From positions 1 to 64,000 of the forward strand of contig CALJNA010000031.1 in assembly GCA_937981955.1 (NCBI GenBank): a stretch of 64,000 nt of DNA, in the 5' to 3' direction. The DNA is from an uncultured Granulosicoccaceae bacterium (GTDB taxonomy: Bacteria > Pseudomonadota > Gammaproteobacteria > Granulosicoccales > Granulosicoccaceae). Made by a program: the position numbers and the translations under genes. The notes under the pieces were generated by a model. The model made no database searches, had not been told where the DNA came from, and saw only the letters and a program-made list of their open reading frames with translations. This document shows, piece by piece, positions 63,809-64,000 of the stretch (its first letter is position 1; each line of letters starts with the position of its first letter).

Positions 63809-64000
63809 CTAGAGTTCAACACCTAGCGCCTTGATGGATTCCATCGTTACACCACCTTCGGCCAGCTTGTTCTTCTGCTGATACTTCTCTAGTGCCGTTA
63901 GCGTGCTTTGACCCAATACACCGTCGATCGTACCGGGTGAAAAGCCTTCATCTTTCAGTGCAGTTTGAATGCGACTAATGATATCGCCATTGGTGTTGGT
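63809..64000 (-). CDS. Peptidoglycan-binding domain protein (C-terminal fragment)
   Basis: The frame is open from 64000 to a TAG at 63811-63809, 63 residues: IISRIQTALKDEGFSPGTIDG and VLGQSTLTALEKYQQKNKL match the three-helix PG_binding_1 repeat, which binds peptidoglycan. It ends SIKALGVEL. The rest of the protein is outside the window, so its catalytic partner, if any, is unknown. Confidence 0.8.
   Translation of the reverse strand, partial: TNTNGDIISRIQTALKDEGFSPGTIDGVLGQSTLTALEKYQQKNKLAEGGVTMESIKALGVEL

Overview
The window is a dense chromosomal segment of a gammaproteobacterium. The evidence is the gene order: rplU-rpmA-obgE-proB with ispB divergent, rpsT divergent from murJ-ribF-ileS-lspA-ispH, mrp divergent from metG, and rsx/rnfABCDGE. 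There is also an LpoB-type penicillin-binding protein activator, which is a gammaproteobacterial trait. GC content looks moderate (about 48-50% by eye). A marine, respiratory lineage near Arenicellales or Granulosicoccaceae would fit (orphan TRAP receptor, Rnf complex), but this is inference. No phage, insertion sequence, CRISPR array, rRNA or tRNA gene was found.

Layout. 1-4 kb: an AsmA-family envelope protein (partial), moaC divergent from moaDE (molybdopterin), and a DegS/DegQ-like protease. 4-9.5 kb: a GGDEF protein with a degenerate EAL domain, then the divergent glycerol genes glpD and glpK, and a two-helix membrane protein. 9.5-12.8 kb: two envelope lipoproteins (LpoB-like, then COG3014-like), a compact structured RNA holding an 18-codon micro-ORF and ending in an intrinsic terminator, and a VC0807-family membrane protein. 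12.8-16.9 kb: a second HtrA protease divergent from an OmpR-type two-component system whose two genes are separated by three consecutive hairpins. 16.9-24.1 kb is the most accessory part: a cytochrome c fused to a duplicated unknown domain, a vitellogenin-like/HEAT membrane-anchored protein translationally coupled to a large lipoprotein, a long gene-poor gap, and an orphan TRAP receptor.

24.1-33.6 kb: RNA and nucleotide housekeeping (yicC, rph, rdgB, hemW), rpmE, a secreted thermonuclease, a 5'-3' exonuclease, an RluE-type pseudouridine synthase and a secreted metallopeptidase with a possibly leaderless transcript. 33.6-48.3 kb: ispB, rplU-rpmA-obgE-proB, small secreted proteins, a glutathione transferase, rpsT, murJ, ribF, ileS, lspA and ispH. 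48.3-53 kb: an HDOD regulator, a Big_1/Ig-like lipoprotein paired with a small outer-membrane barrel, and a thioredoxin-fold lipoprotein. 53-64 kb: rppH, dcd, mrp, metG, rnfABCDGE, a DUF1841 gene, a secreted protein and the 3' end of a peptidoglycan-binding protein.

The strongest candidates for something undescribed are the structured RNA with its micro-ORF (about 11810-12035), the vitellogenin-like protein/lipoprotein pair (18378-22393) and the duplicated-domain cytochrome (16958-18340). All functions are inferred from sequence by eye; no searches or folding programs were run. GTG and TTG start codons are common here, so several starts are chosen from Shine-Dalgarno (SD) position and family length.
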